Position numbers and translations under genes: made by a program
The notes under the pieces: generated by a model
What the model was told of the DNA's origin: nothing
Databases searched by the model: none
Seen by the model: the letters and a program-made list of their open reading frames with translations, nothing else
DNA from: Candidatus Sifarchaeum marinoarchaea
GTDB taxonomy: Archaea; Asgardarchaeota; Sifarchaeia; Borrarchaeales; Borrarchaeaceae
DNA length: 11,977 bases
Reading direction: 5' to 3'
Assembly (NCBI GenBank): GCA_016294985.1
Contig: JAECRW010000040.1
Span: 1-11,977, forward strand
In this document: positions 1 to 5,752 of the stretch, piece by piece
Layout: every line of letters begins with the position of its first letter
How positions within the stretch are numbered: the first letter of the stretch is position 1

Positions 1-235
1 AAGGGATTTTGATTTTTCTTAAGATAATTAGATTCAGAGGGAGGTGAAGTTCTTTCGCAATTACATAGCCGACTGGGACTCCACCCGCAGGGATGGCTAA
101 AAGTATCGTATCTTCATTACAATAATCTTCAAGTTTTTCGGCAAGCAATTGACCAGTATGTTCTCGATCCTTGAATACATGAGTTTTATTTCTAAGGGAA
201 CGATCCTCGATTACATTTGAATTAAATGAAAACAA
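1..235 (-). CDS. Phosphoribosyltransferase family protein, N-terminal part (runs off left edge)
   Basis: An open frame of 78 codons reads leftward from a TTG at 235 to the window edge without a stop. An AAGGAGGC Shine-Dalgarno (complement of 241-248) lies 5 bases before that TTG, and no in-frame ATG is available. Residues 21-35 read FKDREHTGQLLAEKL, followed by LLAIPAGGVPVGYVIAKEL (about 45-63) and a strand ending LRKIKIP. This is the pattern of the archaeal/bacterial phosphoribosyltransferase family with a 'F.DR..AG..LA..L' start and an 'IPRGGVPVG' loop; the Arg usual in that loop is Ala here (A50). The PRPP-binding acidic motif would lie beyond the edge, so activity and substrate cannot be judged. 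The gene begins 48 bases after the acylphosphatase stop on the same strand and is probably co-transcribed with it. Confidence 0.8.
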   Translation of the reverse strand, partial: MFSFNSNVIEDRSLRNKTHVFKDREHTGQLLAEKLEDYCNEDTILLAIPAGGVPVGYVIAKELHLPLNLIILRKIKIP

Positions 236-283
236 ATTAAGCCTCCTTCAATTAAAAGATGTTTTCCTGTATTTTATTACTAA

Positions 284-562
284 TTAGAAAGCAACATCGA
301 AATCATCAAATTCTCCGGTTGGATCCTCCCATTTGACCTCAACGTTCTTAATAATAGCAGCCGGAGGTCCTTCGTGACAAAATTTAATCATTTCTTCAAC
401 TTCCTTTTTAGACCCTTCGAAAACCGCCTCAACGTAATCAGGATTATAAACATTTTTTACCCATCCAGTCACGCCAAGCTTATTTGCAACTCGACGCGTA
501 GTTGCCCTGAAAAAAACTCCGTGTACCCTTCCAGACACCAAAACATGAGCTCTGACAGACAT
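284..562 (-). CDS. acyP: Acylphosphatase
   Basis: A 92-residue protein, the normal size for acylphosphatase, which hydrolyses the carboxyl-phosphate bond of acyl phosphates in the cytosol. Residues 9-19 read VSGRVHGVFFR, the family's first signature with the catalytic phosphate-binding Arg19. Residues 33-37 read GWVKN, with the catalytic Asn37. The first signature usually has Gln where this has His14, a common variant. The C-terminal part EDPTGEFDDFDVAF matches the family's 'P.g.f..F.i' ending. I chose the ATG at 562 over the in-frame ATG at 586 because AAGAGGGGT sits 7 bases before it and residue 1 then matches the usual family start. It precedes a phosphoribosyltransferase gene on the same strand and diverges from the dehydrogenase gene at 754. 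Confidence 0.93.
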   Translation of the reverse strand: MSVRAHVLVSGRVHGVFFRATTRRVANKLGVTGWVKNVYNPDYVEAVFEGSKKEVEEMIKFCHEGPPAAIIKNVEVKWEDPTGEFDDFDVAF

Positions 563-623
563 CACAGAACCCCTCTTAATTGGCAAAAGTTACATGCATA
601 ATTCGGTGAAAAACATTGAGTGA

Positions 624-636
624 TCATCATATATAA
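624..636 (-). promoter_or_regulatory. Candidate archaeal TATA box for the acylphosphatase operon
   Basis: Read on the minus strand this is CTTATATATGATG, a good archaeal TATA-like element. It lies about 65-70 bases before the acylphosphatase ATG, so a start site roughly 25 bases downstream would leave a leader of about 40 bases that includes the Shine-Dalgarno. Position and composition are the only evidence. Confidence 0.4.
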
Positions 637-697
637 GAAATCATTTCGAGTATAAGCACAGTCTTTTGGTGAATTAACTTTGGCTAACAAATGTACC

Positions 698-707
698 AAA
701 TTTTATT
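698..707 (+). promoter_or_regulatory. Candidate TATA element for the 754 dehydrogenase gene
   Basis: AAATTTTATT lies about 50 bases before the chosen ATG at 754 in the divergent intergenic region. A start site about 25 bases downstream would give a leader of about 25 bases containing GGGGGA. It is weaker than the minus-strand element opposite and is supported only by composition and spacing. Confidence 0.28.
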
Positions 708-753
708 AATAAGAGGGAAGCTATGAATACTATAATGAATGGGGGATTTTTTC

Positions 754-1746
754 ATGGTTATAAGAGTAGTTGCTTATGGTCTTGGGAGCATAGGGCGTGA
801 AATTGTTAGACTTTTTCTGAAAAGAGGAGGGGAAAAACGCCTTGTTGGAGCTTGTGACATTAATGAGGCAATAGCAGGCAGGGATGTTGGCGAGGTCTTA
901 GGGATCAATAATCTGGGTGTAACTGTTTCTAAAGATCCTAGTCTAGTTATACAAGAAGGAAATGCAGATATTGCTTTGCATTGCACAACCTCCCGTTTAG
1001 TAGATGTGAAACCACAGATTCTTCAGTGTGTTAATGCAAAAATGAATGTTATTTCAACGTGTGAAGAGTTAGCGTACCCAATTGGATTTAATGCACGGAT
1101 TGCCGAGGAGATAGACAGAGAAGCAAAGAGATTTGGGGTCACGGTACTTGGTACAGGTGTAAATCCTGGTTTCGTGATGGATTTGCTTCCAGTCGTATTG
1201 ACAACTGTATGTAAAACTGTTAACCGTGTTGAAGTAACGAGGATAGTAAATGCATCTCTTCGTCGCGAACCACTGCAAAGAAAAACCGGGGCTGGGCTTT
1301 CAGTGGAAGAATTTCTGCAAAAGGTCCAGGCCAAGCAATTGGGTCATGTGGGACTTCTTGAATCGCTTGTAATGATAGGAGATACTCTAGGCTGGGATTT
1401 AATTATTGATCAACAAATTGAACCAATAGTCGCAAAAATACCACTTAAAACTGAATATTTAGAAGTAGAACCTGGTAGTATCGCTGGAATTCTCCAAACG
1501 GCAACTGGATCTAAAGACGGAAAAGTTTTGATTAAACTAATGCTAAGAATGGAAATCGATGCAATCGAACAATATGATGAAACAATTATAGAAGGCGAAC
1601 CAGATATTAGTTTAAAAATCCAAAATGGATTATTTGGAGACGATGCGACTGTTGCAATAGTTGTGAACTTGGTTGATGCCGTAATGGATGCTCAGCCTGG
1701 TTTTCTTACTATGAAAGATCTACCGTTTCTTCCACATCTCACATAA
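754..1746 (+). CDS. DapB-fold NAD(P)-dependent dehydrogenase, 2,4-diaminopentanoate dehydrogenase-like
   Basis: A 330-residue protein with an N-terminal Rossmann fold (VIRVVAYGLGSIGREIVRL, Gly-rich loop at residues 9-14; acidic Asp35 in VGACDIN ends strand two). A central domain carries the VNPGFVMDLLPVVL segment (about 137-149). The end, GLFGDDATVAIVVNLVDAV then QPGFLTMKDLP (about 292-324), is characteristic of 2,4-diaminopentanoate dehydrogenase (Ord) and related amine dehydrogenases. Ord oxidatively deaminates 2,4-diaminopentanoate during ornithine fermentation. No ornithine racemase, aminomutase (OraS/OraE) or thiolase-like partner is in the window, so the true substrate is open. The ATG at 754 is preferred over the in-frame ATG at 739: GGGGGA lies 7 bases before it and the Rossmann strand then starts at residue 2, as is usual. 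It converges with the small gene at 1764-2108. Confidence 0.85.
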   Translation: MVIRVVAYGLGSIGREIVRLFLKRGGEKRLVGACDINEAIAGRDVGEVLGINNLGVTVSKDPSLVIQEGNADIALHCTTSRLVDVKPQILQCVNAKMNVISTCEELAYPIGFNARIAEEIDREAKRFGVTVLGTGVNPGFVMDLLPVVLTTVCKTVNRVEVTRIVNASLRREPLQRKTGAGLSVEEFLQKVQAKQLGHVGLLESLVMIGDTLGWDLIIDQQIEPIVAKIPLKTEYLEVEPGSIAGILQTATGSKDGKVLIKLMLRMEIDAIEQYDETIIEGEPDISLKIQNGLFGDDATVAIVVNLVDAVMDAQPGFLTMKDLPFLPHLT

Positions 1747-1751
1747 AAAGA

Positions 1752-1765
1752 AGTCTTAGTAGACT
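1752..1765. other. Short inverted repeat between convergent genes
   Basis: AGTCT-TAGT-AGACT is a perfect 5-bp stem with a 4-base loop, sitting in the 17-base gap between the dehydrogenase stop and the stop of the minus-strand gene, and overlapping the latter. It could help end transcription in both directions but is short and has no strong T tract. Confidence 0.25.
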
Positions 1766-2108
1766 ATACTAGGTTGGAAAGCTCATCTTTCAATTCTTGC
1801 AACTTTGAGATGTCATTTATTGTAATAATTCCTTTTTTATCCTCAACTAACCCTTCTGCTTTCAAATACTTGATTGCTCTGTATTTATCTCCTCCCCGCC
1901 CCCTAACCAAATCCTTTTTCTTGATTTTTTCCTCTTTTGATTCTAGAATTGCTTTGGTAACGCGTAGTACTTCTCTTATTAGTCTTTTAAACACTCCAGA
2001 TACTGCCATAATTTCAAGTTCCTTAGCTTCCGATTTAGCTAAGATTTTTTCTGTTCTGTAATCAGAATATTCGAAAATAACCTTTACAGTTTTCTCTTCG
2101 CGCGACAT
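1764..2108 (-). CDS. Hypothetical protein with probable C-terminal winged helix
   Basis: A 114-residue protein from the ATG at 2108; I do not recognise a named family. Residues 1-30 predict a strand (VKVIFEYSDY) and then charged helix. Residues 31-66 are a long helix rich in Lys/Glu/Arg (KRLIREVLRVTKAILESKEE). Residues 67-97 (DLVRGRGGDKYRAIKYLKAE then GLVEDKKGIITI) look like the recognition helix and wing of a winged-helix DNA-binding domain. The last 17 residues are helical. The frame stays open upstream to an ATG at 2216, but that start has no Shine-Dalgarno and the extra 36 residues look unlike protein core. The chosen start has only a weak AGGCGG. A possible minus-strand TATA element (AGCATAAAAAGTAT) lies at 2242-2255. 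A transcription-regulator role is inference. Confidence 0.62.
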   Translation of the reverse strand: MSREEKTVKVIFEYSDYRTEKILAKSEAKELEIMAVSGVFKRLIREVLRVTKAILESKEEKIKKKDLVRGRGGDKYRAIKYLKAEGLVEDKKGIITINDISKLQELKDELSNLV

Positions 2109-2462
2109 AGAGTTCAACCGCCTAGTTAAGTTTATTGTCTTCTTAAGTTGATCGCCCCGCTCCAGAATTCGATTATTGGTCAGTAGAGGAGTTATAGATT
2201 CGCAGATAGTAAACATTCGTGTTGATGACTTCTTCGTTTTGATACTTTTTATGCTTTGTTGCGCGCGTTTTCAATTGCAAAATGATGAATATATAACTTA
2301 GAATTAGAATTATCCTCTGAAATATTAATCACTTATTAAGCAATCTAAACAGGTTTTTTAATCTATAGTTATTTAGATGCTTTGATATCATTACGAATGT
2401 TGAAATCTGTTTCATAATTCATTTTAGGATCGATATATTTTCATTTAACAGCCAATTAGAAA

Positions 2463-2473
2463 TATTTATAAAT
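2463..2473 (+). promoter_or_regulatory. Strong TATA-like element, candidate argG promoter
   Basis: TATTTATAAAT, preceded by purines (AGAAA) as expected of a BRE, is the best archaeal promoter match before argG. A start about 25 bases downstream (near 2490-2500) would give a leader of about 240 bases, which is long for an archaeal gene. A shorter-leader promoter (for example the A/T-rich stretch at 2617-2633) cannot be excluded. Confidence 0.42.
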
Positions 2474-2521
2474 GGCGCGTTATACTTGGCTCATATTAAA
2501 CACGGAATTTACATTATAAGT

Positions 2522-2575
2522 ATGGCAGAGATGACGGGTATGAGGTACCCAGGAGATCGTACTCGAACTAGATAA
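2522..2575 (+). other. Arginine-rich 17-codon mini-ORF in the argG leader
   Basis: ATG at 2522 to TAA at 2573-2575 reads MAEMTGMRYPGDRTRTR. Four of 17 residues are Arg, three of them among the last five, using the codons AGG, CGT, CGA and AGA. It lies between a strong TATA-like element and argG, where an arginine-sensing leader peptide would be expected. Against it: there is no clear Shine-Dalgarno before the ATG, an ORF this short can arise by chance, and leader-peptide attenuation is not an established archaeal mechanism. Recorded as a candidate only. Confidence 0.22.
2536..2550 (+). other. Hairpin GGGTA/TACCC inside the argG leader
   Basis: A perfect 5-bp inverted repeat (2536-2540 with 2546-2550) with a 5-base loop TGAGG. 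It lies within the Arg-rich mini-ORF. The pairing is directly visible; a regulatory role is inference. Confidence 0.3.
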
Positions 2576-2656
2576 TTTCGACACTCTTTTTAACACATTT
2601 TCTTCCATCTCAGAGGACATTATCTATTTTTCTGAACGTAAGAAAACTCTATTGTG

Positions 2657-2678
2657 CGTGAAACTCGTTGTACTCACG
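2657..2678 (+). other. Hairpin CGTGA/TCACG before the argG ribosome-binding site
   Basis: CGTGA (2657-2661) can pair with TCACG (2674-2678) across a 12-base loop, about 40 bases before the argG Shine-Dalgarno. The stem is short, so it could be chance; alternatively it is half of an operator-like dyad. Confidence 0.25.
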
Positions 2679-2720
2679 TTTATGGAAGATTTACGCCATC
2701 ATATAACTGAATTTACAATA

Positions 2721-2728
2721 AAGGAGGT
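2721..2728 (+). promoter_or_regulatory. Shine-Dalgarno deciding the TTG start of argG
   Basis: AAGGAGGT, a near-perfect match to the 16S rRNA tail, ends 7 bases before TTG at 2736. No in-frame ATG lies closer to the conserved P-loop region, so this site fixes the non-ATG start. Confidence 0.85.
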
Positions 2729-2735
2729 TTAGATA

Positions 2736-3929
2736 TTGAAAGATGTTGAAAAAGTAGTCTTGGCTTACAGTGGTGGGTTAGACACCTCTGTATGTGTGAA
2801 ATGGTTAGAGGAGAAAAATAATGTAACAGTAGTAACAGTCATTATAGATGTTGGACAACCAAAGGATTTCAAAGCAGTTGAGGAGAGAGCTTATAGCTTA
2901 GGCGTAGAAAAGCATTATCAAATCGATGGAAAACAGGAATTTTTCGACAGTTATATTACACCTGCTATCAAAGCAAATGCCCTCTATCAAGGAAAATACC
3001 CATTGGACGCGGCACTTTCTCGCCCGCTCATTGCAACGAAACTGGTTGAAATTGCAAAAGAAGAAGATGCTGACGCCGTAGCTCATGGATGCACTGGGAA
3101 GGGAAATGATCAAGTGCGTATAGACATCTGCACCACAGCATTGAACCCTAAGCTCAAAATCGTTGCGCCTGTTCGCGAATGGGATTTAGACCGTCCGGCT
3201 GAAATCGAATATGCTAAAAAGCATGGGATTCCAGTAGACGCCCACAGTGTATACTCCATTGATGAAAACATGTTTGGACGCTCTATAGAGTGTGGAATTC
3301 TTGAATATCCTGAGGAGGAACCCCCAGAGGATATCTTTAAACTAACTACTGACCCCACAAAAGCACCAGATGAACCAGAATATGTAACCATAGGCTTTGA
3401 AAAAGGTGTTCCAGTTTCTCTTAATGATCAGAAAATGAACGGTGTAGAATTAATTAGAAAATTGAATGTAATAGGCGGACGGCATGGTGTGGGGCGCATT
3501 GATCATATAGAAGACAGGCTTGTAGGCATCAAGTCAAGAGAGATTTATGAATGCCCTTCCGCAATGATATTGTTAGAAGCACATGCAGACTTAGAGAAAA
3601 TGGTTCTCACTCGTCACGAGAATTATTTCAAACCCATAATCGATCAGAAATGGACTGAGCTTGTATATACAGGTCTTTGGATGGATCCACTAAAAGATGA
3701 TCTTGACGCATTCATCAATAATACACAGGATCGTGTAACTGGAGCTGTAAAGTTAAAACTCTACAAAGGAAATCAAATAGTCGTTGGAAGGACCTCACCG
3801 AACTCACTCTATGATTACGACCTTGCTACATATGAAGAAATATCTACTTTTGACCAAAAGAAGTCAGTAAACTTCATTCAACTTTGGGGACTGCCAACGG
3901 TTGTAGCAAGAAACAAAAAGATGAAATAA
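2736..3929 (+). CDS. argG: Argininosuccinate synthase
   Basis: A 397-residue protein, full length for the family. It joins citrulline and aspartate with ATP (to AMP + PPi) to give argininosuccinate, the seventh step of arginine synthesis from glutamate, in the cytosol. Residues 9-18 read LAYSGGLDTS, the N-type ATP-pyrophosphatase P-loop. Residues 117-128 read AHGCTGKGNDQVR-type sequence, which binds citrulline/ATP phosphates, and PVREWD follows at about 145-150. The synthase domain contains GVGRIDHIEDRLVGIKSRE (starting at about 251), and the C-terminal GRTSPNSLYDYDLATY is also conserved. Translation starts at TTG 2736 behind a strong Shine-Dalgarno. argH follows after 31 bases on the same strand, so the two are almost certainly one operon. 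The long leader upstream may regulate the pair. Confidence 0.97.
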   Translation: MKDVEKVVLAYSGGLDTSVCVKWLEEKNNVTVVTVIIDVGQPKDFKAVEERAYSLGVEKHYQIDGKQEFFDSYITPAIKANALYQGKYPLDAALSRPLIATKLVEIAKEEDADAVAHGCTGKGNDQVRIDICTTALNPKLKIVAPVREWDLDRPAEIEYAKKHGIPVDAHSVYSIDENMFGRSIECGILEYPEEEPPEDIFKLTTDPTKAPDEPEYVTIGFEKGVPVSLNDQKMNGVELIRKLNVIGGRHGVGRIDHIEDRLVGIKSREIYECPSAMILLEAHADLEKMVLTRHENYFKPIIDQKWTELVYTGLWMDPLKDDLDAFINNTQDRVTGAVKLKLYKGNQIVVGRTSPNSLYDYDLATYEEISTFDQKKSVNFIQLWGLPTVVARNKKMK

Positions 3930-3960
3930 CTAATACAAAATAAAAATCGCAGGTGCCTAC

Positions 3961-5460
3961 ATGGACGATTCATCAGTAGATCTTCTACGACATAAACGAT
4001 TGGGAAAACAACCAAAAGACATCGCTGATTTTTCTTCGTCCATTGATAGTGATAAAAGACTAATTCAAGCGGTAATAGACATCAACAAAGCACACTGTAT
4101 AATGCTAGCAGAATGTAGCATTATTGACAACAACACATCCAAACAAATCTTGAAGGCATTAGATGCATTGGATCCAGCGATGGAACTAGATCCAATGCTA
4201 GAAGATGTTCATATGAACGTTGAAGCTAAGGTCATTGAACAGATCGGTGAAGATATTGGAGGAAGAATTCATACGGCTAAATCTCGTAATGATCAGCAAA
4301 ATACTGCTCTCCGAATGGTTACTCGAGAGGATATACTCCTTGTTGCAAACACTCTTCTTAATCTCATTAAGACTACGCTAGATTTTGCGAAAGAGCATGT
4401 AGACACTCTTATGCCAGGCTACACGCATCTACAACATGCACAACCTATAACGCTAGCACATCACTTTCTTGCCCATGTTAATGCTCTGTTGAGAAATGTG
4501 GAGCGCCTGATTGACACATTCCCTAGAGTGAATAGAAGTCCAATGGGTGCCGCTGCTTTAGCTACAACTACTTTTCCCATTTCACGTGAAAGAGTTGCAG
4601 AACTACTTGGCTTTTTGGATAACGATAATAAAGCCGCAGTCATGGATAACTCTATTGACGCAGTGACATCAAGGGATTTTCTAGTAGAGGTACTCTCGAA
4701 TTATTCGATGATCATGTTATATCTCAGCCAAATTTCCGAAGAATTAATACTGTGGAGTACAACAGAATTTAATTTCATAGAATTGCCCGATATTTATACC
4801 TCTACAAGCAGCATAATGCCCCAGAAAAAAAATGCTTCAGTTACAGAATTAATCAGAGCAAAAACGGCGTCTGTTTTCGGAGATCTAATGACATGTCTTT
4901 CCACAATAAAGGCTCTCCCTTTAAGTTACAATTTAGATCTCCAGGAACTTACGCCCCATCTTTGGCGAGGGTTTAAGACAACATATGATTCATTAAACAT
5001 GCTTTCAGGTTGTATTGAAGGAATTACGGTCAACAAATCTCGAATGAAGGAAATGTGTGTCAACAGTTTTATAACAGCGACCGATCTAGCTGATTTTCTT
5101 GTTTCTCAAACTCAGCTTCCGTTTAGGACAACACATAGATTAGTAAGTAATATAGTACTAGCGCTTCTTAAGATGGGGAGAAAAAGGCTAACAGATTTAG
5201 ATAAAGATCTTTTTGACAAGATTTGCCTTGAAACCCTTGATCAAAAACTTGATGTTGATTTTACTAAACTTGTTAAGGCTATTGACCCTCTGGAGAGTGT
5301 GAAATCTAGAAAAACAATTGGTGGACCGTCACCAGATACTGTACGCGCTACAATAGCGGATAAAGAAAAAGTACTGGAAAAAATATCAGTCACAGTATCC
5401 ACGCTCGTAGATTCTATAGAACAGGTTAAGGAAAATTTAACTTCATATTTCCGTCAATAG
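3961..5460 (+). CDS. argH: Argininosuccinate lyase
   Basis: A 499-residue member of the fumarase/aspartase superfamily that splits argininosuccinate into arginine and fumarate, the last step of arginine synthesis; the family works as a homotetramer. Visible family landmarks are HTAKSRNDQ (residues 104-112), GYTHLQHAQP (153-162, with the conserved His156), PMGAAAL (194-200), the mobile-loop signature SSIMPQKKN (283-291) with its catalytic Ser, and LDLQE (325-329). Two small departures from the usual signature are seen: the Gly before SSIMP is Thr282 and the Pro after KKN is Ala292. At 499 residues it is somewhat longer than most bacterial ArgH (about 460), with the extra length in the C-terminal part. 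An AGGTG Shine-Dalgarno lies 5 bases before the ATG. Confidence 0.97.
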   Translation: MDDSSVDLLRHKRLGKQPKDIADFSSSIDSDKRLIQAVIDINKAHCIMLAECSIIDNNTSKQILKALDALDPAMELDPMLEDVHMNVEAKVIEQIGEDIGGRIHTAKSRNDQQNTALRMVTREDILLVANTLLNLIKTTLDFAKEHVDTLMPGYTHLQHAQPITLAHHFLAHVNALLRNVERLIDTFPRVNRSPMGAAALATTTFPISRERVAELLGFLDNDNKAAVMDNSIDAVTSRDFLVEVLSNYSMIMLYLSQISEELILWSTTEFNFIELPDIYTSTSSIMPQKKNASVTELIRAKTASVFGDLMTCLSTIKALPLSYNLDLQELTPHLWRGFKTTYDSLNMLSGCIEGITVNKSRMKEMCVNSFITATDLADFLVSQTQLPFRTTHRLVSNIVLALLKMGRKRLTDLDKDLFDKICLETLDQKLDVDFTKLVKAIDPLESVKSRKTIGGPSPDTVRATIADKEKVLEKISVTVSTLVDSIEQVKENLTSYFRQ

Positions 5461-5752
5461 CCTTCATGCGAACAAATACAAGTCTAGAAATTTGATAAAG
5501 TAATCCGAAACAATGTCTTTTTATAAATTTGTGAGATTATACACCAAAGTAATAATAGATCTTATTGCATATATCTCATTAAGAATTGCCCATGTTTTCC
5601 CATCTGCTAAAAAGTTATTTTTTTTCTACAAAAAATAATTGGCAGTTATTTTAATCGATAAGAACCCATCAAACTTTTATTTAGAAAAACCTATGATATA
5701 TAGTGACATTTGGAGTTTAAAATTTAAAATCACTGTATCTGGAGGATTTTAT
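5461..5752. other. AT-rich intergenic region between argH and the 427-residue gene
   Basis: Very AT-rich, with no convincing gene. It contains a TATA-like TTTTTATAAATTT near 5518-5529, an 8-T run at 5618-5625 that could serve as an archaeal transcription terminator for argGH or for a transcript starting at the TATA-like site, and a second A/T element (ATGATATATAG, about 5693-5703) suitably placed to drive the gene at 5753. The frame of the downstream gene is open back to a TTG at 5639, but that stretch lacks a Shine-Dalgarno. Confidence 0.5.
5618..5625 (+). terminator. Candidate oligo-T terminator downstream of argGH
   Basis: A run of eight T, about 160 bases after the argH stop. Archaeal RNA polymerase can terminate at oligo-T without a stem. 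There is no hairpin directly before it, and it is distant from argH, so support is weak. Confidence 0.25.

Larger units (their letters stand above)
2109..2735. other. Long AT-rich intergenic region upstream of argG
   Basis: About 600 bases between the small minus-strand gene and argG, with no long open frame. It holds a GCGCGCG run (2261-2267), a strong plus-strand TATA-like element (2463-2473), an Arg-rich mini-ORF (2522-2575), a GGGTA/TACCC hairpin (2536-2550), a CGTGA/TCACG hairpin (2657-2678) and the argG Shine-Dalgarno (2721-2728). I see no tRNA or rRNA. The divergent genes on either side presumably both draw their promoters from here. Confidence 0.7.

Noticed and set aside
374..601. Plus-strand 75-residue open frame opposite the acylphosphatase gene
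   Set aside because: It is a shadow of the convincingly conserved acylphosphatase and has no plausible protein pattern.
723..800. 25-codon ORF overlapping the start of the dehydrogenase gene in another frame
   Set aside because: Its Shine-Dalgarno-like GAGGGAAG is only 2 bases from the ATG, it overlaps a well-supported gene start, and it has no recognisable content.
2282..2320. ATGATGA followed by CTGA, resembling C and D boxes of an archaeal C/D sRNA
   Set aside because: Only one box pair, no D'/C' boxes or terminal stem, and such short motifs arise often by chance in AT-rich DNA.
2555..2575. ACTCGAAC stretch reminiscent of a tRNA T-loop
   Set aside because: The flanking bases do not form a 5-bp T-stem, and no acceptor or anticodon stem can be drawn.
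5639..5752. N-terminal extension of the 427-residue protein from a TTG at 5639
   Set aside because: No Shine-Dalgarno before the TTG, while GGAGGA sits 6 bases before ATG 5753; the extension is AT-rich intergenic in character and overlaps a likely promoter.
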